From: Streptomyces sp. CA-210063
GTDB lineage: Bacteria > Actinomycetota > Actinomycetes > Streptomycetales > Streptomycetaceae
NCBI RefSeq assembly: GCF_024612015.1
Contig: NZ_CP102512.1
Span: 9,610,001-9,674,000, forward strand
Direction: 5' to 3'
DNA length: 64,000 nucleotides
Made by a program: the position numbers and the translations under genes. The notes under the pieces were generated by a model. It saw only the letters and a program-made list of their open reading frames with translations, ran no database searches and had not been told where the DNA came from. Positions 18,101-26,363 of the stretch are shown in pieces. Every line of letters begins with the position of its first letter. The stretch's first letter is position 1.

Positions 18101-18480
18101 TGGAGCCCGGCGTGCGGCTCCTCATCGGCCTGGAGGCCGTCGGCGAGGCCGACGAACGCGGCATGCGCACGGTGATGTCCACCCTGAACGGCCAGCTGCG
18201 CCCCATCCAGATCCGCGACAAGGCCGCCTCCTCCGACATCCCCGTCACCGAGAAGGCCGACCGCTCCGACCCCGGCCATGTGGCCGCCCCGTTCGCCGGC
18301 GTGGTCACCCTCGCCGTCGCCGAGGGCGACGAGGTCGCGGCCGGCGCCACGGTCGCCACCATCGAGGCGATGAAGATGGAGGCCACCATCACGGCCCCGA
18401 AGGCCGGACGGGTCTCCCGCCTGGCCATCAACAAGATCCAGCAGGTGGAGGGCGGCGACCTGCTGGTCGAGATCGCCTGA
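15106..18480 (+). CDS. pyc: pyruvate carboxylase
   Basis: 1124 residues, the normal length for the single-chain enzyme that carboxylates pyruvate to oxaloacetate using ATP, bicarbonate and biotin. Order: biotin carboxylase (KVLVANRGEIAIRAFRA; glycine loop GGGGRGMR; EMNPRIQVEHTVTEE), carboxyltransferase TIM barrel (DTTFRDAHQSLLATR; LECWGGATYDVALRFL; CYTSDLSN), PYC_OADA region and a C-terminal biotinyl domain with Lys1090 in EAMKMEA. ATG 15106 was chosen because the family starts at this motif; the frame extends 16 codons upstream. It is followed by a stem-loop shared with the convergent lipoprotein gene. Confidence 0.97.
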   Translation: MLRKVLVANRGEIAIRAFRAGYEVGARTVAVFPHEDRNSLHRLKADEAYEIGEPGHPVRAYLSVEEIMRAARLAGADAVYPGYGFLSENPELARACEEAGITFVGPSAHILELTGNKARAVAAARAAGVPVLGSSEPSTDVDELVRAADDIGFPVFVKAVAGGGGRGMRRVEDPAALRESIEAASREAASAFGDPTVFLEKAVIEPRHIEVQILADGHGNVIHLFERDCSVQRRHQKVIELAPAPNLDPALRDRICADAVRFAREIGYRNAGTVEFLLDRDGNHVFIEMNPRIQVEHTVTEEVTDVDLVQSQLRIAAGESLADLGLSQETVTLRGAALQCRITTEDPANGFRPDTGRISAYRSPGGSGIRLDGGTTHAGTDISAHFDSMLVKLTCRGRDFTTAVNRARRAVAEFRIRGVATNIPFLQAVLDDPDFQSGNVTTSFIEQRPHLLTSRHSADRGTKLLTYLADVTVNKPHGERPALIDPATKLPRPTTIEPPAGSKQKLVELGPEGFARWLRASPTIGVTDTTFRDAHQSLLATRVRTKDMLAVAPVVARTLPQLLSLECWGGATYDVALRFLAEDPWERLAAFRAAAPNICLQMLLRGRNTVGYTPYPTEVTDAFVQEATETGIDIFRIFDALNDVGQMRPAIDAVRATGTAVAEVALCYTSDLSNPAEQLYTLDYYLRLAEQIVEAGAHVLAVKDMAGLLRAPAATKLVSALRREFELPVHIHTHDTAGGQLATYLAAIQAGADAVDGAVASMAGTTSQPSLSAIVAATDHSDRPTGLDLKAVGDLEPYWESVRRIYAPFEAGLASPTGRVYDHEIPGGQLSNLRTQAVALGLGDRFEDIEAMYTAADRILGHLVKVTPSSKVVGDLALHLVGAGVAPEEFEATPDRFDIPDSVIGFLRGELGTPPGGWPEPFRTKALQGRADAKPVQDLTAEDRTGLEKDRRTTLNRLLFPGPTREFETHRQTYGDTSVLDSKDFFYGLGPGKEYSVDLEPGVRLLIGLEAVGEADERGMRTVMSTLNGQLRPIQIRDKAASSDIPVTEKADRSDPGHVAAPFAGVVTLAVAEGDEVAAGATVATIEAMKMEATITAPKAGRVSRLAINKIQQVEGGDLLVEIA

Positions 18481-18498
18481 GTCACGCGGGCTCAGGCG
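18474..18498. terminator. bidirectional terminator between pyc and the lipoprotein gene
   Basis: CGCCTGAG (18474-18481, overlapping the pyc stop) pairs perfectly with CTCAGGCG (18491-18498). The convergent gene stops at 18500, so the stem can serve both directions. Confidence 0.6.
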
Positions 18499-18499
18499 T

Positions 18500-19048
18500 T
18501 CAGGCGCGGGGGAAGAACTCCAGCACCGCCGTGCCGCCTTCGAGGGACGTCACGCGGAAGCCGAGGCCGTTCAGGCCGCCCGTGCCGCCTTCGCCGATCG
18601 AGGAGCTGAGGAACGTGCCGGCGCCCGAGGACTGGAGGACGACGGTGTCGGCGGTGACCTTCGTGACGCGGAGATCGCTGACGCCGAAGCGGCTGTCGAC
18701 CTTGATGGACAGGGGCTTGGAGACGGCGATCTCGCAGCGCCCGTCGAAGCAGGCGTCGACGTCGGTGCCGTCGGCCGCGCCCGATTCACCGGCACGGTCA
18801 CCTTCACTGCCGCCGCTGTCGCCGTCGTCGGTGGCAGAGGTCGTCGGCGAGGCCGGCCGCTCCGCCCGCGGCGGCGGTGTGCCCGCCTCGTCGCTCGTGC
18901 CCGCTGCCGATGGCGTACGGGTCGTGGACGACGGCTCCGTCCCCTCCCCGGAGCCGTCGTCCTGACCGCCGCCCCCGCCGCAGCCGGTGAGTACCACTGT
19001 CAGGGCCGACGCCACCGCGATGCCGAACCGGCCCCTGCCCGTGCTCAT
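18500..19048 (-). CDS. small secreted lipoprotein, unknown function
   Basis: 182 residues from ATG 19048 with GAGGGG seven bases upstream. The signal peptide ends in lipobox VLTGC, then a Gly/Ser/Thr/Pro-rich low-complexity linker of about 85 residues and a C-terminal domain containing two cysteines (DACFDGRCEIAV) and a beta-rich pattern (SRFGVSDLRVTKVTADTVVL). The family resembles small streptomycete cell-surface lipoproteins without assigned function. It is divergent from the FHA gene. Confidence 0.75.
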   Translation of the reverse strand: MSTGRGRFGIAVASALTVVLTGCGGGGGQDDGSGEGTEPSSTTRTPSAAGTSDEAGTPPPRAERPASPTTSATDDGDSGGSEGDRAGESGAADGTDVDACFDGRCEIAVSKPLSIKVDSRFGVSDLRVTKVTADTVVLQSSGAGTFLSSSIGEGGTGGLNGLGFRVTSLEGGTAVLEFFPRA

Positions 19049-19214
19049 AGGCGAACCCCTCAACTCGTATGCCGGCGGACGCCGTTGAGCCCCGTCCACG
19101 GGGCACATCCCTTTATACGGGCCCGGATCGGGGAGGGGTCCCGGAGCGGAGGGAGGACCCTGGTGGCAGCGTCCGTACCGTGTGCGCAGAATCGATGAAC
19201 CGAGGAGACCAGCG

Positions 19215-20003
19215 ATGCCCCTCTCCACCAGCCTCGCGCGCGGTGTCGCGCCCGCCGCGCCCGGTACGCTGCACGCCCGCACGGTCACCGGCGACCTGAG
19301 CGCCCCGCCCCGGCAGGGCCTCACGGTCCGCTTCGGGCGCGGCGAGAAGCCGGACGTGGACCTGGGTGTGGGCGTGGACGATCTGAGGGTGAGCCGGCGG
19401 CATGGCGAGTTGACGTACCGCCAAGGCATGTGGTGGTTGCGCAACATCGGGCAGCAGCTCGTCCGGCTGCCCCGCGGCCGGATGATGCACCTCACCACCG
19501 AGCCCATCCCGCTCGACGCCGGCTACACCCCGCTGTTCGTGAAGGGCTCCGGCTACCGCGAGCACCTCGTCGAGCTGTATGTGGCGGGCCACGACGACCA
19601 GGGGCCGGTGTCGCGCCGGCGCGCCGAGACCGTACGGCCGGAGATCTGGGCGCTCGACGACGACGAACGGCTGCTCCTGGTCGTGCTCGGCCAGCGCTAC
19701 CTGCTGTACGAGGAGGACCCGCGCCCCCTGACGTACGGCATGGCCGCCAAGCAGCTCGCCTGTCTGCGCCCGGACGCGGGCTGGACCGAGCGCAAGGTCG
19801 AGCACCGCATCGAGGCGGTACGGCGGCGCCTGCACAGGACCGGTTTCCGCTACCCGCTGATGCACGACAAGTCCGAGGGCCGCCCCTCCGACAACCGGCT
19901 GCTCCACAACCTCCTCAAGGGCATGGTGGAGTCCACGACCCTCGTACCGCCGGACCTGGACCTCATGGAGGACGACTCCGCCTGGACGGACGCCGCGCCC
20001 TGA
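19215..20003 (+). CDS. FHA-domain protein
   Basis: 262 residues from ATG 19215 (GAGGAG upstream). The first half carries FHA features: GRG of VRFGRGEKPDVDLGV, then DDLRVSRRHGELTYRQGMWW with the SxxH signature that reads phosphothreonine, and NIG. The second half (DDDERLLLVVLGQRYLLYEE, PLTYGMAAKQLACL, WTERKVEHRIEAVRRRL) looks like a winged helix, as in several actinomycete FHA proteins. A Ser/Thr kinase is encoded 6 kb away but the genes are not linked in an operon. Probably a signalling adaptor or phospho-dependent regulator. Confidence 0.8.
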   Translation: MPLSTSLARGVAPAAPGTLHARTVTGDLSAPPRQGLTVRFGRGEKPDVDLGVGVDDLRVSRRHGELTYRQGMWWLRNIGQQLVRLPRGRMMHLTTEPIPLDAGYTPLFVKGSGYREHLVELYVAGHDDQGPVSRRRAETVRPEIWALDDDERLLLVVLGQRYLLYEEDPRPLTYGMAAKQLACLRPDAGWTERKVEHRIEAVRRRLHRTGFRYPLMHDKSEGRPSDNRLLHNLLKGMVESTTLVPPDLDLMEDDSAWTDAAP

Positions 20004-20099
20004 GGCTCAGGCGGCCGAGGAGTGTCGCGCGCGCAGTTCCGCGGCGGCCGAGCGGGCGAGGGCAGGCGATCAGTTCGCACTACACACCCGGAGCCTGCA

Positions 20100-21737
20100 T
20101 CAGACGTCCTCATGCGTAGCGGCTGTGGCGGGGGAGAGCGGAAGGGGGCGGGAGTGGGCGGTCCCCATGAGGGAGATCGTGAACGGGTGCCGTGGTGCCG
20201 TCAGGATCTGGTGGGCGGGGCCCTGTTCGACGAGTTCGCCGGCGTCCATGACCGCGATGCGGTGGGCCACGGCCGCGGTGTCCAGGTCATGGGTGATCAG
20301 GACCAGGGCCGGGCCGCTGTCGCCCAGCAGGCCCGCGAGGACGTCGAGGATTCCTCGCCGGGTGACCGTGTCGAGCCCGGAGGTGATCTCGTCGCAGATC
20401 AGGACGCGGGGGTGGGCGAGGAGTGCGCGGGCCAGGGCGGCGCGTTGGAGTTCGCCGCCGGAGAGCTGGGCCGGGCGTCGGCGCACCAGGTCCGGTGGGA
20501 GGCCCAGACGCGTCAGGGTCGTCAGCGCCTCGGTCTCGGCGGCGCGGTCGTCGGCGCCGCGCAGCCGGACCGCCGTGCGGGCCACCTGGTGCAGGACCGG
20601 GCGGTGTTCGTCGAAGGCGGCGCGGGCGTCCTGGAAGACGTACTGCACGGCCGCCAACTGCCCCCGGCCGCGGTCGCGCAGGCTGCGCGGCAGGGGGGTG
20701 CCGTCGAGGAGGATCTCGCCGTCGTGGTCGCGGTGGAGCCCCGCGAGGCAGCGCGCGAGGGTGGTCTTGCCGCTGCCCGAGCGGCCGACGACGGCCAGGC
20801 ATTCCCCGGCGCGCAGGGCGAGTTCGGGGGCGCGCACGGCCACGGTCGTGCCGCGTGAGCCGTCGCGGTGGCGGGCGGTGAGGCCGCGTACGCGCAGCAC
20901 GGGCTCCGGAGCCGCTCCCACTGAGCCGCCGCGGTCACCGGCCTCCGTCCCCGTCACCGTTCTGGTGAACGACGGCTGTGCGTCGAGGAGTTGGCGGGTC
21001 CACTCGTGCCGGGGCGCGAGCCACAGGTCGTGAGTCGCGCCCGACTCCACGACACGTCCCGCCCGCATGACATGGACCTCGTCCGCGAGCGCGCGCACGA
21101 CGTCGAGGTCGTGGCTGAGCAGGACGACCGCGATGCCGCGCGCCGCGACCGCCGCCAACTGGTCGACGACGAGGCTCTTGGTCAGGGCGTCCTGGCCGGT
21201 GGTGGGCTCGTCCGCGACGACGATCCGGGCGCCGAGCAGGAGGGCCTGGGCGAGGACGACGCGTTGCTGCTGGCCACCGGAGAGCTGATGCGGGTAGCGG
21301 CGCAACAGCGCTTCAGCGTCGGGGAGCTGGGCATCGGTCAGGGCCTGGAGGACGCGTTCGCGGGCGGCTGTTCGGCGTCCGCCGCGGGGCAGGTGACGTA
21401 CCTGCGCGCGGGCGATGTCGGTCAGCAGGGCGCTGATACGGCGGGCCGGGTTGAGGACGGCCGCCGGATGCTGCGGCACGTATCCGACGAGGCCCTCGTC
21501 CGCCACGCGGACATCGCCGCTGATGTGCGCGCCCACCGGGAACTCGCCGAGCAGGGCCAGCCCGGTGGTCGTCTTCCCGCTGCCCGAGGCACCCACCAGC
21601 GCGGTGACCCTGCCGGGCAGGACACGCAGACTCACCCCGTCGACGATCGCCCGGCCGCCCACCTCGACCCGTAGATCCGTGATCTCGGCCAGGGGCGGCG
21701 AGGCGGCCCGGCCGCCGCCGTCGTCGTACTGCTTCAC
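20100..21737 (-). CDS. fused double ATPase of a dipeptide/nickel-type ABC importer
   Basis: 545 residues from GTG 21737, which overlaps the preceding stop (GTGA). Two complete nucleotide-binding domains: first Walker A GASGSGKTT, signature LSGGQQQR, Walker B IVVADEPTT; second Walker A GRSGSGKTT, signature LSGGELQR, Walker B VLICDEITS. It equals DppD and DppF joined in one chain. It powers the two permeases immediately upstream and is the last gene of the ten-gene operon that starts at 31898. Relatives move peptides, nickel or metal-chelate complexes. Confidence 0.93.
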   Translation of the reverse strand: MKQYDDGGGRAASPPLAEITDLRVEVGGRAIVDGVSLRVLPGRVTALVGASGSGKTTTGLALLGEFPVGAHISGDVRVADEGLVGYVPQHPAAVLNPARRISALLTDIARAQVRHLPRGGRRTAARERVLQALTDAQLPDAEALLRRYPHQLSGGQQQRVVLAQALLLGARIVVADEPTTGQDALTKSLVVDQLAAVAARGIAVVLLSHDLDVVRALADEVHVMRAGRVVESGATHDLWLAPRHEWTRQLLDAQPSFTRTVTGTEAGDRGGSVGAAPEPVLRVRGLTARHRDGSRGTTVAVRAPELALRAGECLAVVGRSGSGKTTLARCLAGLHRDHDGEILLDGTPLPRSLRDRGRGQLAAVQYVFQDARAAFDEHRPVLHQVARTAVRLRGADDRAAETEALTTLTRLGLPPDLVRRRPAQLSGGELQRAALARALLAHPRVLICDEITSGLDTVTRRGILDVLAGLLGDSGPALVLITHDLDTAAVAHRIAVMDAGELVEQGPAHQILTAPRHPFTISLMGTAHSRPLPLSPATAATHEDV

Positions 21738-22624
21738 GACCGTCGTTCCTTCCGTACCCGGCGCTCGCCGCGCCGGCCGTTCCCGCCGCGAACGTCGGGC
21801 TTCTCCAGCGCGGCGTCGAAGAGGAGGTTGGTGCCCGTGGTCAGCGCGACGATCAGCAGCGCGGGTACGACCACGGCCCATGGCTGGACGAACAGGCCGG
21901 TGCGGTTGCGGTCGACCATCACCGCCCAGTCGGCGGCGTCCGGCGCCACCCCGACGCCGAGGAACGCGGCCGTGGCGACCAGGTACAGCACACCGGTCAG
22001 CCGGGTGCCGGCATCGGCGCCGAGGGTGCGCAGGATCGTGCGGCCGACGTAGCCGACGGCCGTGCGCCACCAGCTCTCGCCCTGGAGCCGGAGTGCCTCG
22101 ACGACGGGCCGGGCGGCGGCCTCCGTGGCGGCGGCGCGTACGAGGCGGGCCGCGTCCGGCACATTGACCAGCGCCACCAGGAGGGCGAGGCCGACGGCAC
22201 CGGGGGTGAACACGGAGGACACGAGCAGGATCAGCAGCAGCGACGGGACCGCGATCAGGACGTCCAGGGGGCGCATCAGCAGCTCCTCCAGCCAGCGCCG
22301 ATGCGTCAGCGCGGCGATCAGACCGACCGGCAACGCGACGAGATAGGCGAGCGCCCCGGCGCCGAGCGCGGTCAGCACGACCGGCCGACCGCCGTGCAGC
22401 ACCTGCCGCCACACGTCCCGGCCCACGAAGTCCGTGCCGAGCCAGTGCCCGCCGCCGAGCGTGAAGGACGCGGACCGCGCCCCGGGCTCGCCCGCGAACA
22501 CCGGGCCCAGCAGGGCGAGGAAGAGGGGTACGGCGATCACGGCGACGCCGAGGGCGAAACGGCCCGTGCGTCGACGCCGGGTAGCGGGAACGACGACTGC
22601 GCTGATGTCCACGTCCGTCGTCAC
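21734..22624 (-). CDS. ABC importer permease, DppC/NikC-like
   Basis: 296 residues from GTG 22624 (GTGA overlap with the upstream permease). The N-terminus carries one helix and the HWLGTDFVGRDVWRQVLHG motif typical of DppC/OppC; the coupling loop is EALRLQGESWWRTAVGYV. The tail after the last helix is basic. It forms the inner-membrane channel with the next permease. Confidence 0.92.
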   Translation of the reverse strand: MTTDVDISAVVVPATRRRRTGRFALGVAVIAVPLFLALLGPVFAGEPGARSASFTLGGGHWLGTDFVGRDVWRQVLHGGRPVVLTALGAGALAYLVALPVGLIAALTHRRWLEELLMRPLDVLIAVPSLLLILLVSSVFTPGAVGLALLVALVNVPDAARLVRAAATEAAARPVVEALRLQGESWWRTAVGYVGRTILRTLGADAGTRLTGVLYLVATAAFLGVGVAPDAADWAVMVDRNRTGLFVQPWAVVVPALLIVALTTGTNLLFDAALEKPDVRGGNGRRGERRVRKERRS

Positions 22625-23721
22625 GCCGCCACCCCCGCCCGGGGCGCCAGCCGCCGGGCGACCACATCCGCGCCCAGGTTGAGGACGACGGTCAGGACAC
22701 CGAAGACCACGGCCAGGCCCTGGACGACGGGTACGTCGCGTTCGGCGACCGCGTTGAGGAGAACGGTGCCGAGTCCGGGGATCACGTAGAGGGCCTCCAC
22801 GACGATGACGCCGCACAGCAACCAGTCGATGGTGCGGGCGAGTTGCTGGGCGGCGGGGGCGAGGGCATGGGGGAGTGCGTGGGCGTAGCGGACGCGGGCA
22901 CCCGGCACGCCGTACCGGAGGGCGTGGGCGACGTACGGGGACGCGAGGGCGTCGACCATGCCGGCGCGGACCAGGCGGACCAGGGAGCAGACCGGCCGGG
23001 AGAGCAGGACCAGAACGGGCAGGACGAGCGCGGCCGGGTGGGCGAGCAGGTCGGCGCCGTAGCCGACGGCGGTCGGCGGCAGCCAGCCCAGCTTCAGCGC
23101 GAAGACGGTCACCAGCAGCACCCCGAGGGCGAACTCGGGGACCGCGTACACGGCGAGCGTCAGGGAGCTGATGAGCCGGTCGACGAGTCCGCCCTCGTGG
23201 CGGGCGGCGAGCACGCCGAGGCCGAAGCCGATGGGCACGAGGAGAGCCACGGTGAGCGCGGCCAGCAGCAGGGTCGGCCCGAAGCCGTCGGCGATGTACT
23301 GGCCGACCGGGCGGCCGGAGGCCAGGGAGGTGCCGAAGTCGCCGTGCAGCAGGCCGAGCGCCCAGTCGGCCAGCCGCTCGTGCACCGGCCGGTCGAGATG
23401 CATGGCCTCGCGGATGGCGGCGATGCGTGCCGGGTCGGGCTGGTCGCCGGCGAGGGCGACCGCGGCGTCGCCCGGCAGCGCCTCGGTGAGCGCGAAGACC
23501 AGCAGCACGACGGCCACGGTCTGCGCGACGCCGAGAAGCAGCCGCCGGGCGATGAAGGAGCGAAGCGCTCCACGGGGGGTGCCGCGATGGGTTGTCTTGT
23601 CTGTGCGGCGTCGTCGTGGCTTGTCGCGCCCCGCGGCGGAGCCGCATGTCGACACAGCCCCGCGCCCCTTCGGGGCGCGGGCGAACCGTGGGGGATGTCG
23701 CTCGGTCTGCCCGGATGTCAC
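22621..23721 (-). CDS. ABC importer permease, DppB/NikB-like, with an unusual N-terminal extension
   Basis: 366 residues if translation starts at GTG 23721, which overlaps the binding-protein stop as GTGA, the same coupling seen elsewhere in this operon. The family normally begins at its first membrane helix, here FIARRLLLGVAQTVAVVLLV near residue 56. The extra 50-odd residues are Arg/Gly/Pro/Thr-rich and are encoded by a palindromic element of intergenic type (see 23590-23680). No in-frame ATG or GTG was found between the element and the first helix; a GTG at 23655 inside the element is an alternative. The coupling loop AHALRYGVPGARVRYAHALP and six-helix pattern are normal. Confidence 0.85.
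   Translation of the reverse strand: MTSGQTERHPPRFARAPKGRGAVSTCGSAAGRDKPRRRRTDKTTHRGTPRGALRSFIARRLLLGVAQTVAVVLLVFALTEALPGDAAVALAGDQPDPARIAAIREAMHLDRPVHERLADWALGLLHGDFGTSLASGRPVGQYIADGFGPTLLLAALTVALLVPIGFGLGVLAARHEGGLVDRLISSLTLAVYAVPEFALGVLLVTVFALKLGWLPPTAVGYGADLLAHPAALVLPVLVLLSRPVCSLVRLVRAGMVDALASPYVAHALRYGVPGARVRYAHALPHALAPAAQQLARTIDWLLCGVIVVEALYVIPGLGTVLLNAVAERDVPVVQGLAVVFGVLTVVLNLGADVVARRLAPRAGVAA
23590..23680. repeat. palindromic intergenic-type element inside the permease 5' region
   Basis: Contains a perfect hairpin CGCGCCCC-TTC-GGGGCGCG (23661-23679) flanked by GCGGCGGAGCCGC (about 23633-23645), itself a hairpin, and TTGTCGCGCCCCG. This arrangement resembles repetitive palindromes that I recall as common between genes of Streptomyces chromosomes. 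Here it lies inside the translated frame of the DppB-like permease. Confidence 0.6.
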
Positions 23722-25301
23722 GCGAGCCACACCTTGTCGAAGCGTGCCCAGTCGAGCGTGTTGGCGGGGGCCTTGACCTCAACTCCCTTCACCGTCTTGG
23801 CCGTTCCGAGGATCCAGTCGGCGAACCCCCAGATCAGGAAACCGCCCTCGGCGTACAGCCGGCGCTGCATCCGCTCGTAGACGGCGGCCCGCTCCGTCTT
23901 GTCCCGCGTCGACTGTGCCTGCTGGTACAGCGCGTCGAAGTCCTTGTGCTGCCACTTGGTGGCGTTGGTGGTGGAGTCGGTGAGCAGTCGCTGCGAGATG
24001 TGCGCCTCGATGGGCATGGCGCCGGAGCGGTAGCAGGCGAGGGTGCCGGAGTCGAGGATGTCGCTCCAGTACGAGTCCTTGCTGCCCATCTTGACGTCGA
24101 TCGTGACGCCCGCCTTCGCGGCCTGGTCGCGGAAGATGCTGGCCGCCTCGGTGAACCCGGCGGCCACGGCCGAGGTGTCCAGGCTGACCTTCAGCTTCTC
24201 GGCACCGGCCTGCTTGAGCAGGGCCTTGGCGCGGTCGAGGTCCTGCTCGCGCTGGGGGAGGTCGGCGGCGTAGTACTCGTAGCCCTTGCCGAACAGGTCG
24301 TTGCCGACCACGCCCGCCCCGGACAGCGCGCCGTCGACGAGTTCCTGGCGGTCGGCGATCAGGAAGAACGCCTCACGTACCCGCTTGTCGTCGAAGGGCG
24401 CCCGGTCCGTCTTCATGCAGAACGCCTGCATGGCGCTGTTGCGCAGCCGGACGATCTCGATCTGTCCCTTGCCCTCGTGGGCGCGGGCGGTGGTGGGGTT
24501 CAGCTCGTGGGCGTACTCGACCTGGCCGCCGAGGAGGGCGTTGACGCGGGCGGACTCCTCGTTGGCGACGACGAATTCGAGTTCGTCGAGGTGCGGGGCG
24601 CCCTCCCAGTACTCGTCGTAGCGGCGGAAGACGGCCGAGCGGCCGGGGGAGAAGGACACGAAGCGGAAGGGGCCGGAGCCGATCGGCTTCTTGTCGAAGG
24701 CGGTGTCGGCGGTGTTCTCGGGCACGATGTACGCGCCGAACGCGGCCAGTACGTTGGGGAATTCGGCGGTCGGCCGCTTCAGCACGAACTCGATGCTCCG
24801 CTCACCGGTGGCCCGGCTCGCGTCGAGGTCGATGGGCTCCAGGGACGCCTTGGCGCGGAACGCCTTCTCAGGGTCGGCGATACGGCGGTAGCTGAACAGC
24901 ACGTCCTTCGCGGTGACCGGCTTGCCGTCGTGGAAGGTCGCCTCGCGCAGGGTGACCTGCCAGCGGTCCAGGGCCTTGTTCGACTCCCACTTCGTGGCCA
25001 GGCGCGGCTGGGCGGACAGATCGGGTCCGTAGTCGGCGAGCTTGTCGAACAGCGCCTTGGCTCTGGCGACGTCGGCGAACAGATTGGCCAGATGCGGATC
25101 GAGGGTCTCGCTGGCGCCGCCGCCCGCGAAGGCGGCACGCAGCCGCCCGCCGCGCTTGGGCGTGCCGTCGCCGCCGTCCGCCTCGGCGTCCGTACCGCCG
25201 TCCTCGCCGCACCCCGTCAGGGCGAGCGCGCCGAGCGTGACGGCACCCGTGGCGGCGAGGAAACCGCGTCGGCGCAGACCGGGGAAAAGATCGTCGTGCA
25301 T
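23718..25301 (-). CDS. substrate-binding lipoprotein of dipeptide/nickel-type ABC importer
   Basis: 527 residues from ATG 25301 (AAGGAA upstream). The N-terminus combines a twin-arginine-like motif (RRRGFLAATGAV) with lipobox LTGC, so export may be by Tat followed by lipidation. The body is a family 5 extracellular solute-binding protein (GGRLRAAFAGGGASETLDPH, KPIGSGPFRFVSF, NEESARVNALLGGQVEYAHE). Such proteins bind oligopeptides, nickel or metallophore complexes. It follows the methyltransferase by 42 bp, the longest gap in the operon, and precedes the permeases with GTGA overlap. Confidence 0.92.
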   Translation of the reverse strand: MHDDLFPGLRRRGFLAATGAVTLGALALTGCGEDGGTDAEADGGDGTPKRGGRLRAAFAGGGASETLDPHLANLFADVARAKALFDKLADYGPDLSAQPRLATKWESNKALDRWQVTLREATFHDGKPVTAKDVLFSYRRIADPEKAFRAKASLEPIDLDASRATGERSIEFVLKRPTAEFPNVLAAFGAYIVPENTADTAFDKKPIGSGPFRFVSFSPGRSAVFRRYDEYWEGAPHLDELEFVVANEESARVNALLGGQVEYAHELNPTTARAHEGKGQIEIVRLRNSAMQAFCMKTDRAPFDDKRVREAFFLIADRQELVDGALSGAGVVGNDLFGKGYEYYAADLPQREQDLDRAKALLKQAGAEKLKVSLDTSAVAAGFTEAASIFRDQAAKAGVTIDVKMGSKDSYWSDILDSGTLACYRSGAMPIEAHISQRLLTDSTTNATKWQHKDFDALYQQAQSTRDKTERAAVYERMQRRLYAEGGFLIWGFADWILGTAKTVKGVEVKAPANTLDWARFDKVWLA

Positions 25302-25343
25302 GAGGGTTCCTTGGGTGTCGTGTGGTGTGGTGTGGATGAGGGG

Positions 25344-26363
25344 TCAGTGGGCAAAGGTGAGTCGCGCGACGACGTGCAGCCGGTCCGCGTCCGTCGCGCG
25401 GCCGGGCAACTGCCCTTCCTGCCACGGTGGTTCGGTACGCGGGCCCGGACCGTCGTGCAGTTCGAGCACCTCGAAACCGTGCGTGACCAGGACGTGGCGC
25501 AGCTCCTGCGGGAACAACAGCCGCCATGCGGAGCACTGTTCGGCGGGTGGCGCGCCGTCGTCCGAGGTCCAGACGCGGGTACGGCGCAGCAGTTGGGCGG
25601 TGCGGTCGACGGTCAGGGTGGTGGTGGACCGGTAGGCCGTGCCCTGCCAGGTGAAGGCGTTGACGGTCGGGGTGTCGAGCAGGTCGGTACGGCCCAGGAA
25701 GTACGCGCCGTTGCGCATCTCCGCGACCAGCAGCCCGCCGGGCGCGAGCGCCCGGCGGCAGGAGGCGAGGAAGCCGTCGAGCTGGGCGTTGGTGTGGCAG
25801 TACAGCAGGGAGCTGTCCAGGCAGACGACCGCGTCGAAGGCGGCCCGGCCCAGGTCGAAGCCGTGCAGGTCCGCCCGCACGTACGTCGGCCCGGGGTGCC
25901 GGTCCCCGGCGTGGGTGAGCATCGCCTCGGAGAGGTCCGCGCCGGTCACCGTACGGCCGGCGTCGTGCAGGTGCGCGGCGTCGCGCCCGGTGCCGCAGCC
26001 CATGTCCAGGACGCGCGGCCCGGCCCCGTGGCGCCGCAGACAGTCCTCGGCCCAGCGCCCGGCCAGCCGGCCGGAGTCGGGGAAGCGGGCCTCGTACAGC
26101 TCGGGGTTGTCGGTGAGGAGGTTGCGGCCCACGACCCGGGCGGTCGCTCGGCCTGTCGTGTCGGCGATCGGTGATCCCGGCGCCTCGCCTCTCACCTCGC
26201 CGGTCGCTCGGCTGGTGGCCTCGCCCCCCACCTGGTCGGTCGCTCGGCTCGTGCCCTTGTTCGTCACGGCGCCGGCCGTTCGGCTGGTGGCCTCGCCCCT
26301 CATATCGGCGGTCGCTCGGCTCGTGGCCTCGCTCGTCACGTCGCCGGTCGCTCCGCCCGTCAT
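25344..26363 (-). CDS. class I SAM-dependent methyltransferase with repetitive N-terminus
   Basis: 339 residues from ATG 26363 (ATGA overlap with the MFS stop; GGAG upstream). Residues 5-64 are five degenerate 12-residue repeats of the form ATxxVxxEATSR, probably disordered. The catalytic fold follows: motif I VLDMGCGTG (118-126), acidic loop VTGADLSEAML, and YVRADLHGFDLG, VVCLDSSLLYCH, APGGLLVAEMRNG. It resembles small-molecule methyltransferases. Its place among ligase, PLP enzyme and exporter genes suggests it modifies the operon's product, but the substrate is unknown. Confidence 0.88.
   Translation of the reverse strand: MTGGATGDVTSEATSRATADMRGEATSRTAGAVTNKGTSRATDQVGGEATSRATGEVRGEAPGSPIADTTGRATARVVGRNLLTDNPELYEARFPDSGRLAGRWAEDCLRRHGAGPRVLDMGCGTGRDAAHLHDAGRTVTGADLSEAMLTHAGDRHPGPTYVRADLHGFDLGRAAFDAVVCLDSSLLYCHTNAQLDGFLASCRRALAPGGLLVAEMRNGAYFLGRTDLLDTPTVNAFTWQGTAYRSTTTLTVDRTAQLLRRTRVWTSDDGAPPAEQCSAWRLLFPQELRHVLVTHGFEVLELHDGPGPRTEPPWQEGQLPGRATDADRLHVVARLTFAH
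26172..26351 (-). repeat. five degenerate 36-bp coding repeats in the methyltransferase
   Basis: Successive 36-bp units encode ATGDVTSEATSR, ATADMRGEATSR, TAGAVTNKGTSR, ATDQVGGEATSR and ATGEVRGEAPGS. On the plus strand CGGTCGCTCGGCT recurs at the same spacing. Copies differ more than those at 10255-10527, so this array is older. Confidence 0.85.

Noticed and set aside
21738..22667. Longer N-terminus for the double ATPase gene
   Set aside because: The frame continues upstream but inside the permease gene in another frame and is Arg-rich; the GTGA-coupled GTG at 21737 fits the operon pattern.
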